NCBI RefSeq assembly: GCF_040222955.1
Contig: NZ_JAVKCA010000024.1
Coordinates: 1-64,000 of the forward strand
DNA from: Marinoscillum sp040222955
GTDB lineage: Bacteria; Bacteroidota; Bacteroidia; Cytophagales; Cyclobacteriaceae
Length of the DNA: 64,000 bases
Direction: 5' to 3'
The notes under the pieces were generated by a model, which was given only the letters and a program-made list of their open reading frames with translations, did not search any database and was not told the DNA's origin. This document shows, piece by piece, positions 52,965 to 62,280 of the stretch. The number at the start of each line of letters is the position of its first letter. Position 1 is the stretch's first letter. A program made the position numbers and the translations under genes.

Positions 52965-54239
52965 TCAGTCTTTATAGACCACACCTTCCTTCATGACAAA
53001 ATTGATCTTGCCCATGTTGTCAATATCTTCGAGGGGATTGCCATCCACAGCCACAATATCTGCAAACAGACCGGGGCGAATACTCCCCAACTGATCTGAA
53101 ACACCCAAAATAGCCGCATTCACCGAAGTAGCACACTTGATGACCTCCATGGCAGGCATCCCGGCCTCCACCATGTAGATAAATTCCTTATAGTTTTGCC
53201 CATGGGGAAATACCCCGGCATCCGTGCCAAACCCTATGGGAACACCCTTTTTATAGGCTCGGGTAAACGTTTCACTGATCTGCGGACCTATGACGGCAGC
53301 CTTCCGGGCCACCATATCTGGATAATAACCAGCCACCCTGGAGAGTTCAGCCACTGACATCCCGGCAGTGATGGTAGGAATATAATAGGCATTCTTTTCC
53401 TTCATGAGCTCCATGGTTGCTTCAGACATGTAAGTCCCATGCTCTATGGTTTTCACCCCTGCCCTTACTGCCCGTTGCATCCCTTCATCTCCATGTGCAT
53501 GAGCTGCCACCTGGAAACCTAGATCATTCGCCGTTTTCACGATGACCTCTATCTCTCCTTCGCTAAAATGAGGTCCACTTCCATCTTCAGCCACGGAAAG
53601 CACACCGCCGGTGGCGGTAATCTTGATCAGATCAGCCCCATCTTTATACCTCTGCCGAACAGCTTTCATAGCGTCTGCGGCACCATTTACCACACCTTCC
53701 CTCGGACCGGGATCGCCCATCAGGTCATTTCTGTATCCATTGGTCGGATCTGCGTGTCCGCCTGTGATGGCCAAAGACTTTCCTGCCGTAAAAATCCTGG
53801 GCCCTACAGTCACCCCTCTATTGATGGCGTTTCGCAATGCAATATTCACACCCATTCCCCCTAAATCCCTTACCGTGGTAAACCCAGCCATTAATGTGAC
53901 CTCTGCAAAGACCGCCGACTCAAAAGCTACATCCGCTTCGTTCATCGTGAATTTTTTAAGGTATCTATCCTTGCTCGTCTCATGCTCCAGGTGCACGTGC
54001 ATGTCTATCAGGCCCGGCATCACCGTCATGTTTTTCAAATCGATCACCACATCTCCGGATTCGGGAGGCTGATACCCATTGACCACTTTCACAATCTTCT
54101 TACCCTCTACTATAATCGTCTTTTGAGTCTGCACTTTATCCCCCACCCCATCGATCAATCTCCCCGCATAAATGAGCTTTTGCTGCGCCATTGTTACCTC
54201 GCAGAAGGCTATGAGAATCAATGCAAATAGACTTTTCAT
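52965..54239 (-). CDS. Secreted metal-dependent amidohydrolase (imidazolonepropionase/prolidase-like)
   Basis: A 424-residue periplasmic or exported hydrolase with signal peptide (FALILIAFCEVTMAQ). The amidohydrolase fold is clear: PGLIDMHVHLEH (metal-binding HxH), DLIKITATGG (the bridging Lys), FQVAAHAHGDEGM, VKTIEHGTYMS and GIGFGTDAG-type FGTDAGVFPHG with the catalytic Asp, then RPGLFADIVAVDGNPLEDI near the end. Related proteins are Xaa-Pro or Xaa-Arg dipeptidases and cyclic imidate hydrolases. The substrate cannot be read from sequence. It diverges from pxpABC with only 65 bp between the starts, so the two share a promoter region. Confidence 0.88.
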   Translation of the reverse strand: MKSLFALILIAFCEVTMAQQKLIYAGRLIDGVGDKVQTQKTIIVEGKKIVKVVNGYQPPESGDVVIDLKNMTVMPGLIDMHVHLEHETSKDRYLKKFTMNEADVAFESAVFAEVTLMAGFTTVRDLGGMGVNIALRNAINRGVTVGPRIFTAGKSLAITGGHADPTNGYRNDLMGDPGPREGVVNGAADAMKAVRQRYKDGADLIKITATGGVLSVAEDGSGPHFSEGEIEVIVKTANDLGFQVAAHAHGDEGMQRAVRAGVKTIEHGTYMSEATMELMKEKNAYYIPTITAGMSVAELSRVAGYYPDMVARKAAVIGPQISETFTRAYKKGVPIGFGTDAGVFPHGQNYKEFIYMVEAGMPAMEVIKCATSVNAAILGVSDQLGSIRPGLFADIVAVDGNPLEDIDNMGKINFVMKEGVVYKD

Positions 54240-54304
54240 TGTTGATGTTTGTTTTTCTCTTTAAAATACAACTAATTTCTGACACAGATTCACAACTAAA
54301 GACA

Positions 54305-55006
54305 ATGAAAACCTGGACCATCAACAGTGACATGGGTGAAAACATAGGGAATGACCATCTTCTGATGCCCTTCCTGAATGAATGCTGCATAGCCTGTGGC
54401 GGGCATGTGGGGGATGAGAGTTCCATGCAAAAGACAGTGGATCTCGCACTGAAATATGGCGTTTCGATAGGTGCACATCCATCTTTTCCAGATCAGGCCA
54501 ATTTTGGTCGGCTCCCCATGCGAATGGAAAAAAATGCGTTATCTGATACACTTCGCACTCAGATAGATGCCCTGAGAAAAATCTATCCGGACATCGAACA
54601 CATCAAACCGCACGGAGCACTGTATAACATGGCAGCAGTAGATCCTGAAATCGCCTGGACTGTGCTGGAAGTGATTAAAGATTATCCTGGCACCGCGCTG
54701 ATGGCTCCATGGAGAAGCACAATAGCACAAATGGCGGAAGAACAAGGCATCAAAGTGCGCTTTGAAGGCTATGGGGACAGAAGGTATCATAGCAACATGG
54801 CACTGGTTTCACGAAAAAATCCTGCCGGCGTGATCTCTAAACCCAATGATGCAGTAGAGCAGGTAAAATCCATTACCGACAGAGGTATCTTCATCTCCAT
54901 AGAGGGGGATGAAATAGAATTTGAGGCAGAAACCTTTTGTGTGCATGGTGACAATCCTGATGCCCTGAAAATCCTGCAAGCCCTCCATCATCTCAAAGTG
55001 TCATGA
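54305..55006 (+). CDS. pxpA: 5-oxoprolinase subunit A (LamB/YcsF family)
   Basis: A 233-residue cytoplasmic subunit of the ATP-dependent 5-oxoproline hydrolase PxpABC. I start at ATG 54305 (MKTWTINSDMGENIG); the longer frame from 54221 adds a leader that does not belong to this family. Motifs: INSDMGE (usually DLNCDLGE), NECCIACGGHVGDE, GAHPSFPDQANFGR, HIKPHGALYN, and the C-terminal CVHGDNPDALKILQAL. At 233 residues it is slightly shorter than the usual ~250. The stop overlaps pxpB by 4 bp. Confidence 0.93.
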   Translation: MKTWTINSDMGENIGNDHLLMPFLNECCIACGGHVGDESSMQKTVDLALKYGVSIGAHPSFPDQANFGRLPMRMEKNALSDTLRTQIDALRKIYPDIEHIKPHGALYNMAAVDPEIAWTVLEVIKDYPGTALMAPWRSTIAQMAEEQGIKVRFEGYGDRRYHSNMALVSRKNPAGVISKPNDAVEQVKSITDRGIFISIEGDEIEFEAETFCVHGDNPDALKILQALHHLKVS

Positions 55007-55728
55007 ACCCGAAAATAGTTTTCCGTACACTTGGTCCGGAAACCTTATTGATGGAATGGCCGGAGGTCATCAGCAGTGAAACGCTCGGTTCAGTCACGGC
55101 GCATTTCAGGGCCATTTCAAACGAACTGGCCGAACAAATAATTACCTGCTATCCGGCATACTGTAGCATTGCCATCCTTTTCGATACAAATCAGATTTCG
55201 GCGGCAGCATTGCAGGAAAATATCCTTGAACTGGACATTAAGGAGGAACAAAAATCAAAAAGGCTCTGCTGGGAACTACCGGTGTGCTATGATGACCCTT
55301 ATGGAGTGGACCTTCTGAGGATGGCAGAAGCCAAAAAAACCACTCCTGAAAAAATCGTTCTCCTCCATACCCAAAACAGCTACCCTGTCTACTTCTTTGG
55401 GTTTCTCCCGGGTTTTATGTACCTCGGAGGTCTGCCCACTGCACTACATTACCCCCGAAAACAAACTCCCGTACGTAAAATTCCGCAAGGCTCAGTGGCC
55501 ATAGGCGGAAACCAAACGGGCATCTACCCCGCTTCATCTCCGGGTGGCTGGCACGTCATAGGCAATTGTCCCGTTTCCATGTTTGATCCCTCCCAAAATC
55601 CTCCATGCTTTATCCAGACAGGAGACGCTGTGAAATTCACTGCTGTAGAGGCAGATGAGTACCTACAGATTAAAGAACTCGTAGCACAAGGCCAATACCG
55701 CCCTCAAACCTCTACGATCGATGGGTGA
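55003..55728 (+). CDS. pxpB: 5-oxoprolinase subunit B (KipI family)
   Basis: A 241-residue subunit with the KipI/PxpB signature. The N-terminal ferredoxin-like half (residues 1-90) is followed by the cyclophilin-like half: WELPVCYDDPYGVDLLRMAE, FFGFLPGFMYLGGLPTALHY, PRKQTPVRKIPQGSVAIGGN and QTGIYPASSPGGWHVIGNCP. With PxpC it forms the catalytic pair that uses ATP and PxpA to open pyroglutamate. It overlaps pxpA by 4 bp and pxpC by 8 bp, so the three are one transcript. Confidence 0.95.
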   Translation: MNPKIVFRTLGPETLLMEWPEVISSETLGSVTAHFRAISNELAEQIITCYPAYCSIAILFDTNQISAAALQENILELDIKEEQKSKRLCWELPVCYDDPYGVDLLRMAEAKKTTPEKIVLLHTQNSYPVYFFGFLPGFMYLGGLPTALHYPRKQTPVRKIPQGSVAIGGNQTGIYPASSPGGWHVIGNCPVSMFDPSQNPPCFIQTGDAVKFTAVEADEYLQIKELVAQGQYRPQTSTIDG

Positions 55729-56593
55729 AATAATCGTCAACAAAACCGGATTACACACCTCCATTCAGGACATTGGACGAGAGAACTGGCGGCATTTCGG
55801 TGTCCCGGTGAGCGGAGCAATGGATCTCAGAAGCGCACGACTGGCCAATCTGCTCACCAACAATGAAGAGAATACCCCGGTCATCGAAATCACGATGATC
55901 GGACCTGAACTCCAATTCACAGAACCGGCCATCATCGCCCTTACCGGAGCGAACCTCTCTCCAAATTTGGATGGAAAAATCGTGAGGGTCAACCAAAACT
56001 TACAAGTGATGGGTGGGCAAACACTCTCCTTTGGAAAACCAATACAGGGCATCCGAACCTACCTTTCCATCAAAGGAGGTTTTGATTGCCCGAAGGTGTT
56101 GGGGAGCTATTCACAGTTTCCCATGGTCACCTTATCAGGAAATCTTCAGGAAGGGGATCGGGTCACTTACAGACCACAGATTGGATCAAGTAAAAATCAC
56201 GCTATTGTACATATAAACCCTCAGCACTTTACCAGCAAAACCCTGAAAGCACACCCTGGGCCAGAATTTGACCTACTCAGCGATCAGGCCAGGCAGATGC
56301 TCCTTAATAAAGGCTTTCACATCAATGCCAATAACAGGATGGGCTATCAACTCACCCATCCGGGTATGCCTCCTCATCAGCTGGAAATAGTCACAGCTCC
56401 AGTCATCCCGGGCACTGTACAGCTTACCCCCTCCGGACAGCTCATCGCGCTTATGAGAGATGCGCAGGTAACCGGCGGATACCCGCGTGTACTCCAACTC
56501 ACAAAAGAAGGTGTGGATCAACTCGCACAGAAAACCAATGGCCAATCGATTCTATTCCAGTTGATTGAAGTCATTCCTCCCGTGTATAATTAA
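55721..56593 (+). CDS. pxpC: 5-oxoprolinase subunit C (KipA family, biotin-dependent carboxyltransferase-like)
   Basis: A 290-residue subunit of the same enzyme, with the KipA motifs: TGLHTSIQDIGRENWRHFGV, GAMDLRSARLANLLTNNEEN, FGKPIQGIRTYLSIKGGF, HPGPEFDLL, NNRMGYQL and a C-terminal RDAQVTGGYPRVLQLTKEGV. The family is near-universal in bacteria that scavenge pyroglutamate from damaged glutamine. It ends the operon; no transporter follows. The operon's start is divergent from the amidohydrolase gene. Confidence 0.95.
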   Translation: MGEIIVNKTGLHTSIQDIGRENWRHFGVPVSGAMDLRSARLANLLTNNEENTPVIEITMIGPELQFTEPAIIALTGANLSPNLDGKIVRVNQNLQVMGGQTLSFGKPIQGIRTYLSIKGGFDCPKVLGSYSQFPMVTLSGNLQEGDRVTYRPQIGSSKNHAIVHINPQHFTSKTLKAHPGPEFDLLSDQARQMLLNKGFHINANNRMGYQLTHPGMPPHQLEIVTAPVIPGTVQLTPSGQLIALMRDAQVTGGYPRVLQLTKEGVDQLAQKTNGQSILFQLIEVIPPVYN

Positions 56594-56956
56594 AAAACAT
56601 GGCGGGTAAAATTCCCTGCATCGACCAATCCTGCATGTACCTACACACTTCTCGATTCCCTGAAAAACATTCGAAATCCACAAATTAAATTTCACAATCG
56701 GACATTTGCCGGAATAAAAACCAACCACACATGGCTTTCGCAAAACATCATAAGGTAGCTTGATTGGTATTAAAAGTTTTCTATACATTTGACTGGCTAC
56801 CAGTATGATTACCGACTAAAAATCGACTCAAACAACTTCCCGCTTGTTGAAAAATTTTGAGAACCACACAAAAGACAATATGACTATGCAGAATTAATTA
56901 AACCGTTAAATTCAACCTAATTCAAAACGTAAGTTCAAACCTAATTCAAAACACAC
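56594..56956. promoter_or_regulatory. Upstream region of the M4 peptidase gene with a tandem 18-bp repeat
   Basis: 363 bp without a gene. The end, next to the start codon, contains a direct repeat: TTCAACCTAATTCAAAAC (56911-56928) and TTCAAACCTAATTCAAAAC (56934-56952), differing by one A, 23 bases apart in phase. It may be an operator or part of the leader. Nothing else clear is seen. Confidence 0.4.
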
Positions 56957-59900
56957 ATGAGAAAACAATTACTTGCAATGACCCTTATGGGGGCATCATT
57001 GCTAACCTATGCCCAAAGTGAGCGTAAACCTGCAAAAGATTTCAAATCCCCCCAGTTAATTTCTGTGCAGGAAGTTCCCAACCAAGACGCCAAAACCCTT
57101 CTGAGAGACCAGCTTCAGCTTCAGGAATCGGATGACATGAAGCTTATAAAGTCTGAAATGGATCAGATTGGCATGACGCATGAGAAGTATCAACACTTCT
57201 ATGAAGGAGTCAAAGTATTCGGATCAGAGTATACGGTACACTCCCAATCAGGGAAAATTTCCCACCTTTCCGGAAAACTGGCCAAAGTAGAAAATGTGGA
57301 TGTAAAGCCATCCCTGTCTGAGCAGGCTGCTTTGGACAAGGCTGCCTCCCGGATCACAGCGGAAAAGTTTATTTGGGAAGAGGACTTCTCAAAGAAACCT
57401 AAAGCCGAACTGGTCATACTGGATGCTACCACTACTGGCAAAGAGGCCCGATTGACCTACAAGTTTGAGATCATCTCCTTAAGACCTTACCAGCGGTATG
57501 ATGTCTTTGTGGATGCCAAAAACGGGGAGACGCTGATGATGTACAGCAAAATCCATTTTGCGGATGCCGTAGGCTCTGCAGCTACCCGATACAGTGGCAC
57601 ACAAACCATCCATACGGATAGCTACTCCGGTAGCTACAGACTGAGAGACTACTCTCGTGGAAACGGGGTGGTGACCTGGGATGCTACCACAGCCACTGGC
57701 GTAAATGGCTCTACGGGGGTTCCTATCGGATCTTCCGACTATACAGACAACAATAACAGCTGGACAGCTGCTGAGTTTGACAATGCGGATAAGGATGATG
57801 CTGGTTTGGAGGCTCACTTCGGTGCCGCAGCCACCTACGACTTCTTCAGCACCACATTTGGCCGAAACAGCTACAATGGCTCTGGCGCTACCATCAACAG
57901 TCACGTGAATACTGACATAGAGGCTGTATATGGCTATCCTTCCGGCTACAATGACAATGCCTTCTGGAATGGCAGCGTCATGGTATATGGAAAAGGTAAC
58001 TCACTGGATCCCCTGACCACTGTGGACATCACTGGGCACGAAATTGGCCATGCCTTTATGGAATATACAGCTGGTATGGTTTATCAGAAAGAATCTGGGG
58101 CGATGAATGAGTCCTTTAGTGACATATGGGGCACCTGTGTGGAGAACTTCACCAATGTAAACTATGGCACCAGCAAGGACCTATGGAACCTGGGTACAGA
58201 AATTGGACAAACTTTTCGTTCAATGTCTAACCCCAACGCCCACAGCCAGCCAGATACTTATGGTGGTACCTACTGGGTAAGCGTAACCAGCTGTACGCCA
58301 AGCAGCAGCAACGACTACTGCGGAGTACACACCAACAGCGGTGTGGGTAATCACTGGTTCTATATCTTGACGGTAGGAAAATCAGGAACCAATGACATTG
58401 GAAGCAACTACAGCGTAACCGGCATTGGCATTGACAAGGCCGCTGCAATCTCCTGGAGGTCACAGTCTGTGTATCTGGGCGCTAATTCAACTTACGCGGA
58501 CTGGAGAACCTTTGCCATCCAATCTGCTAAGGATCTCTATGGAGCGGATTCTCCGGAGGAAATAGCCGTAACCAACGCCTGGTATGCCGTGGGTGTGGGT
58601 GCTGCCTATTCAGCTCCTGTGGGTTGTGTGGCTTCTCCTTTGGCCCTCTCGATCACGTTTGACAACTACCCGGAGGAAACCAGCTGGACAGTAAAGAATA
58701 GCGGGGGAACCACAGTAGCATCAGGCGGAACCTATGGATCACAGGCTGATGGATCTACCCTTAACCTGAACATCAACCTGACGGCTGGTGACTATACTTT
58801 TACTATTAATGACAGTTATGGAGATGGTATCTGCTGCTCTTACGGAAGTGGATCATATACCCTTTCGAGTGGATCTACCACCATCAAAACTGGCGGGAGC
58901 TTCACCTCATCGGAGAGTACCAACTTCTGTATAACCTCCGGTGGCGGCGATACACAGGCACCTACGGCACCAGCAGGCCTGGCAGCATCCAATGTGACTC
59001 AGACTACCCTGACCCTCACATGGAATGCCTCAAGCGATAACGTAGGAGTGACAGGGTACAATGTATTTCAGGGCTCTACCAATATCGGCACGGTAACCGG
59101 AACATCCGCAAACATCACCGGCCTGTCCTCTGGTACAAGCTACTCATTTCATGTGACGGCAGTAGATGCCGCCTCCAATGAGTCTGCCTCCAGCAACACG
59201 GTGAATGTAACCACTCAATCTCCGGATACTACATCCCCGTCGGTGCCTACTGGTCTGGCTGCATCAAGCGTAACTCAGACCACTCTGACACTATCCTGGA
59301 ATGCTTCCAGCGACAATGTGGGGGTGACAGGCTACGATGTGTACAGAGATGGAAGCCTTTATACTTCAGTATCAGGCACCAGTACAAGTGTCACCGGGTT
59401 GACTGCCAGTACCACTTATGCTTTCAGGGTAAGGGCGAAAGATGCCGCAGGCAACAACTCAGCTCAGAGTACTGCCTTGAATGTGACCACAGCTGCTAAT
59501 AATGTGACCTACTGTACTGCCGGAGGCAACAATACCAACTATGAGTGGATTGACCTGATTCAACTTGGGTCCATCAATAACTCCTCGGCAGCCAATGGTG
59601 GCTATGGTAACTTCACCTCACAGTCTACCACACTGGTGCTCAACTCCAGCAACACTATTTACTTCAGTGCCGGATTTGCAAGCTCTACCTACAGTGAAAA
59701 CTGGAGAGTATGGATCGACTACAATCAGGATGGGGACTTCACAGACAGTGGAGAGCAGGTAGTCACTGGTACTTCTTCCAACGGAAATACCTACTCCGCC
59801 AGCTTCACAGTACCCGGAGGAGCGTCTCTTGGTGCTACCAGAATGCGTGTGGCCATGGTATGGAATGCAACACCTTCGAGCTGTGGCAGCTTCTCATATG

Positions 59901-60235
59901 GTGAAGTGGAAGACTACACAGTCAACATCTCTGCCACCAGTATCAATGGCGTTGCAGCAGCTAGCAGCTCTACATTCGGAGAGTCTTTGGATAGTGAGCT
60001 TGCAGAAGCTACTTTCGGAGTGTATCCAAACCCTGTAGGAGCAATGCTCAATTTCAATACGGGCGACTTCAAAGTCATCTCAGGCCTGAGAATTATTGAC
60101 CTGGGTGGAAAAGAAATGAGAAGACTTTCCGGAAACATGAACGCGCTCAACGTATCCGATCTAAATCCTGGCCTTTACATCCTGGAGTTAGAGTCTGAAA
60201 GAGGCAAGTTTCAGACCAAGTTCCTAAAGCGATAG
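56957..60235 (+). CDS. Secreted M4 (thermolysin-like) metallopeptidase with Fn3, GEVED and T9SS type A domains
   Basis: A 1092-residue exported zinc peptidase. The signal peptide (LLAMTLMGASLLTYAQ) precedes FTP/PepSY-type propeptide domains (about 40-200; HFYEGVKVFGSEYTVHSQSG). The M4 domain is at about 215-555, with the zinc site HEIGH (H361, E362, H365), the third ligand E385 in NESFSDIWG, and the later His segment GVGNHWFYILTVG. C-terminal modules are a beta domain near 560-660 (NDSYGDGICCSYGSG), two Fn3 repeats (about 672-765 and 767-855; both with LTWNASSDNVGVTGY or a close variant), a GEVED-type domain (WRVWIDYNQDGDFTDSGEQV, SYGEVEDYTV) and a sorting tail (VYPNPVGAML). It is probably self-activated and cell-surface or released. 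A terminator follows. Confidence 0.95.
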   Translation: MRKQLLAMTLMGASLLTYAQSERKPAKDFKSPQLISVQEVPNQDAKTLLRDQLQLQESDDMKLIKSEMDQIGMTHEKYQHFYEGVKVFGSEYTVHSQSGKISHLSGKLAKVENVDVKPSLSEQAALDKAASRITAEKFIWEEDFSKKPKAELVILDATTTGKEARLTYKFEIISLRPYQRYDVFVDAKNGETLMMYSKIHFADAVGSAATRYSGTQTIHTDSYSGSYRLRDYSRGNGVVTWDATTATGVNGSTGVPIGSSDYTDNNNSWTAAEFDNADKDDAGLEAHFGAAATYDFFSTTFGRNSYNGSGATINSHVNTDIEAVYGYPSGYNDNAFWNGSVMVYGKGNSLDPLTTVDITGHEIGHAFMEYTAGMVYQKESGAMNESFSDIWGTCVENFTNVNYGTSKDLWNLGTEIGQTFRSMSNPNAHSQPDTYGGTYWVSVTSCTPSSSNDYCGVHTNSGVGNHWFYILTVGKSGTNDIGSNYSVTGIGIDKAAAISWRSQSVYLGANSTYADWRTFAIQSAKDLYGADSPEEIAVTNAWYAVGVGAAYSAPVGCVASPLALSITFDNYPEETSWTVKNSGGTTVASGGTYGSQADGSTLNLNINLTAGDYTFTINDSYGDGICCSYGSGSYTLSSGSTTIKTGGSFTSSESTNFCITSGGGDTQAPTAPAGLAASNVTQTTLTLTWNASSDNVGVTGYNVFQGSTNIGTVTGTSANITGLSSGTSYSFHVTAVDAASNESASSNTVNVTTQSPDTTSPSVPTGLAASSVTQTTLTLSWNASSDNVGVTGYDVYRDGSLYTSVSGTSTSVTGLTASTTYAFRVRAKDAAGNNSAQSTALNVTTAANNVTYCTAGGNNTNYEWIDLIQLGSINNSSAANGGYGNFTSQSTTLVLNSSNTIYFSAGFASSTYSENWRVWIDYNQDGDFTDSGEQVVTGTSSNGNTYSASFTVPGGASLGATRMRVAMVWNATPSSCGSFSYGEVEDYTVNISATSINGVAAASSSTFGESLDSELAEATFGVYPNPVGAMLNFNTGDFKVISGLRIIDLGGKEMRRLSGNMNALNVSDLNPGLYILELESERGKFQTKFLKR

Positions 60236-60264
60236 TAAATTAAAACGGTTTAATTGATGTGAAA

Positions 60265-60303
60265 GGGGTCTTGTCAGCATAAGCTGATAAGACCCCTTTT
60301 TTT
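60265..60303 (+). terminator. Terminator of the M4 peptidase gene
   Basis: Arms GGGGTCTTGTCAGC (60265-60278) and GCTGATAAGACCCC (60283-60296), with one G-T pair, are followed by seven T residues. Confidence 0.9.
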
Positions 60304-60328
60304 GCTCCGTGCACTGAACACTTCCAGG

Positions 60329-61192
60329 TCAATCCCCCATGGAAATGGTCAGACGATCAAGCACATATCCCTCCTTCACTACCACCATGGAGTTCACAGG
60401 TACTGGCTCCCATCCGGGATCATCACTCAGCGGCTCAGAACTGATAATAACTGCTTTTTCGTGTTCTCCCGGGCTGATCATGTGGCAAACTCCGTCTTCA
60501 CAGGCATACCGCTTACCAATGTTCAGGTAAAGCGAATCTGCATTTTCCGGCACGTCCGTTGTAAACCTCACCGCCACAGATATGCTACCATCTGTTAGCA
60601 CCATATTCATATAGCTGGGCTCATCCACTCCCATTTCCTGTCCCAGCTCCACCACTTTGCGTATCGCAGCCATGAGCGACGAGCTCATCTGATCATGTGG
60701 AGACAGCGTATCCCGTTTCTTGAGTTCATCCTGCACCAGACAAAAAAAGTGCTCAGAGTCAGTGGACCCTTTTAATTCCTCAAAGGCCTCATCCGAAAGG
60801 GACTGAACAATTTTCCGCCGGATTTTGTGAAATCCTCCGATATCCCCATTATGCATAAAGGCATACTGTTTGTAACCAAATGGGTGACAATTGTTTTCAG
60901 AAACCTGAAGACCCTGAGTAGCAGCACGTACATGTGCCATGATACAGGTAGATTCGGTGATTCTTGCCAGCTGTATGAGGTTACGATTGTTCCACGCAGG
61001 AGTAACCGATTTGAAAAAAGCCGGGCTACCCGAAATGGAGTGATTGTACCAGCCCAGCCCAAAACCATCTCCATTTAGTGGTTCGTCCCGCTCCAGGGCA
61101 TTGAAGCTCTGGTTGATGAGGGAATGCGTGGGTTCCGTGATGAGGGAGCCAATCCTGATTGGCTTACCCTGATAGAAAGTAAAGCGGCACAT
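60329..61192 (-). CDS. Class II glutamine amidotransferase (YafJ/EgtC-like)
   Basis: A 287-residue Ntn-hydrolase with the nucleophile Cys at position 2 (MCRFTFYQGKPIRIG). Further motifs are NGDGFGLGWYN, AHVRAATQG, NCHPFGYKQYAFMHNGDIGG and SDSEHFF-type STDSEHFFCLVQ. This matches the YafJ/EgtC group of stand-alone class II glutamine amidotransferase domains, whose amide acceptor is often unknown. The C-terminal part (KAVIISSEPLSDDPGWEPVP, NSMVVVKEGY) completes the fold. No ergothioneine genes are near, so EgtC function is not supported. It converges with the M4 gene across a terminator. Confidence 0.85.
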   Translation of the reverse strand: MCRFTFYQGKPIRIGSLITEPTHSLINQSFNALERDEPLNGDGFGLGWYNHSISGSPAFFKSVTPAWNNRNLIQLARITESTCIMAHVRAATQGLQVSENNCHPFGYKQYAFMHNGDIGGFHKIRRKIVQSLSDEAFEELKGSTDSEHFFCLVQDELKKRDTLSPHDQMSSSLMAAIRKVVELGQEMGVDEPSYMNMVLTDGSISVAVRFTTDVPENADSLYLNIGKRYACEDGVCHMISPGEHEKAVIISSEPLSDDPGWEPVPVNSMVVVKEGYVLDRLTISMGD

Positions 61193-61281
61193 GGCCTTTG
61201 GGCATTTTCAGTTGTTCTGATAAAAGATAGGAAATTATCCTGCTATTCTAATGACCTCACTTCTCTTTTTACACAAAATGG

Positions 61282-61713
61282 CTATCTGGTCGCCGGATAA
61301 ATCATCTTCTTATTTACGATAAAGGATCTTTGATCGCTGGTAGGGTTGACACCCGGCAACTCAACTCCCGCCTGTGCCGACCAATGAAGACTACTGTGCT
61401 TACCAATATAGGTGGCAGGAGCGGATTCAGGTAATTTGATCTCCATACTCCAGGTTTTCTCCTCTCCTGCCGAAACCTGCACATGCTCAGCCAGAACCTT
61501 CTCCTCCGCATAAATGGTGGTATCATGCGCTGAGCGCTCGACCGCTTTCACGTTCAGGTAAACTTTCTCAAAAATGAGCGTTTGGTCAAGTGGCTTCACA
61601 GTGACCATGACACTAAGTGATTCGCCATCCCTCAAGACCTCCTCCGCATAGGCCAGATCGACCTTTGCTGCTCCGCCGGTTACAAAATTTTTAAGGTTTT
61701 TCAGTATGCTCAT
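61282..61713 (-). CDS. Spo0M/arrestin-like protein, downstream copy
   Basis: A 143-residue cytoplasmic protein: SILKNLKNFVTGGAAKVDLA, then LSVMVTVKPLDQTLIFEKVY, LNVKAVE and a C-terminal strand pair (YIGKHSSLHWSAQAGVELPG). The N-terminal GGAA segment and the beta-sandwich pattern match the Spo0M (sporulation-control) family, which has an arrestin fold. The residues KNFVTGGAA recur as KNYITGGAA in the next gene, so the two are paralogues. Only one base separates them. The role in non-sporulating bacteria is unknown. Confidence 0.8.
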   Translation of the reverse strand: MSILKNLKNFVTGGAAKVDLAYAEEVLRDGESLSVMVTVKPLDQTLIFEKVYLNVKAVERSAHDTTIYAEEKVLAEHVQVSAGEEKTWSMEIKLPESAPATYIGKHSSLHWSAQAGVELPGVNPTSDQRSFIVNKKMIYPATR

Positions 61714-61714
61714 C

Positions 61715-62212
61715 TCACAGATCGTTCATAGAATAATTCATAGGCTTAGAGACCAATAGCTCTACCCAGCCACTGTCAGGGTCATTGCCTGGCATATCCA
61801 GTCCGGCTTGAACCTCCCATTTGAAAAAGACATCTTTACCATGGTAAGTAGCTCTCGCATCGGTTGGCAGCTCAAACTCCGCCAGCCATTTATCCTCAGC
61901 TCCTTTCTTTAATTCAACATCGGTTCCAAGTATCATCTCTTTTTGAAAATGATCCTCATGGCGCGTCTCATCACGGGTAGATGTACGGGAGTTTCCATCT
62001 CCATCTGTTTCGGTGTAGGTCACAGTTTTGGTATAAGTTTCTCGCGCGCGGACGTTTAGGTACACTTTTTTCACTTTACAGTGGTCTTTAGCAATGGCCG
62101 TAACAAAGAGTCGGACCGGAGCACTTCCATCCACAATCGGACTTTCAAACACCACGCTGACGCTTGCTGCTCCTCCTGTGATATAATTTTTGATTTTAGA
62201 AAACAAGCCCAT
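61715..62212 (-). CDS. Spo0M/arrestin-like protein, upstream copy
   Basis: A 165-residue paralogue of the gene after it: GLFSKIKNYITGGAASVSVV, KVKKVYLNVRARETYTKTVT, and KWEVQAGLDMPGNDPDSG. It carries an extra charged loop (YTETDGDGNSRTSTRDETRH) absent from the shorter copy. The family is the Spo0M-type arrestin fold. The two genes are spaced by one base and are probably co-expressed and perhaps form a heteromer; the pairing is seen, the interaction is inferred. Confidence 0.82.
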   Translation of the reverse strand: MGLFSKIKNYITGGAASVSVVFESPIVDGSAPVRLFVTAIAKDHCKVKKVYLNVRARETYTKTVTYTETDGDGNSRTSTRDETRHEDHFQKEMILGTDVELKKGAEDKWLAEFELPTDARATYHGKDVFFKWEVQAGLDMPGNDPDSGWVELLVSKPMNYSMNDL

Positions 62213-62280
62213 GTCAATTCCTTTTTATGTGCTAAAACTGCACAAAAAAACCTCAACAGTCATCCGTGTAAGCCGGTATT

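Noticed and set aside
57479..57904. 141-codon minus frame inside the M4 peptidase gene
   Set aside because: It is antisense to a clear metallopeptidase domain and shows no independent motifs.
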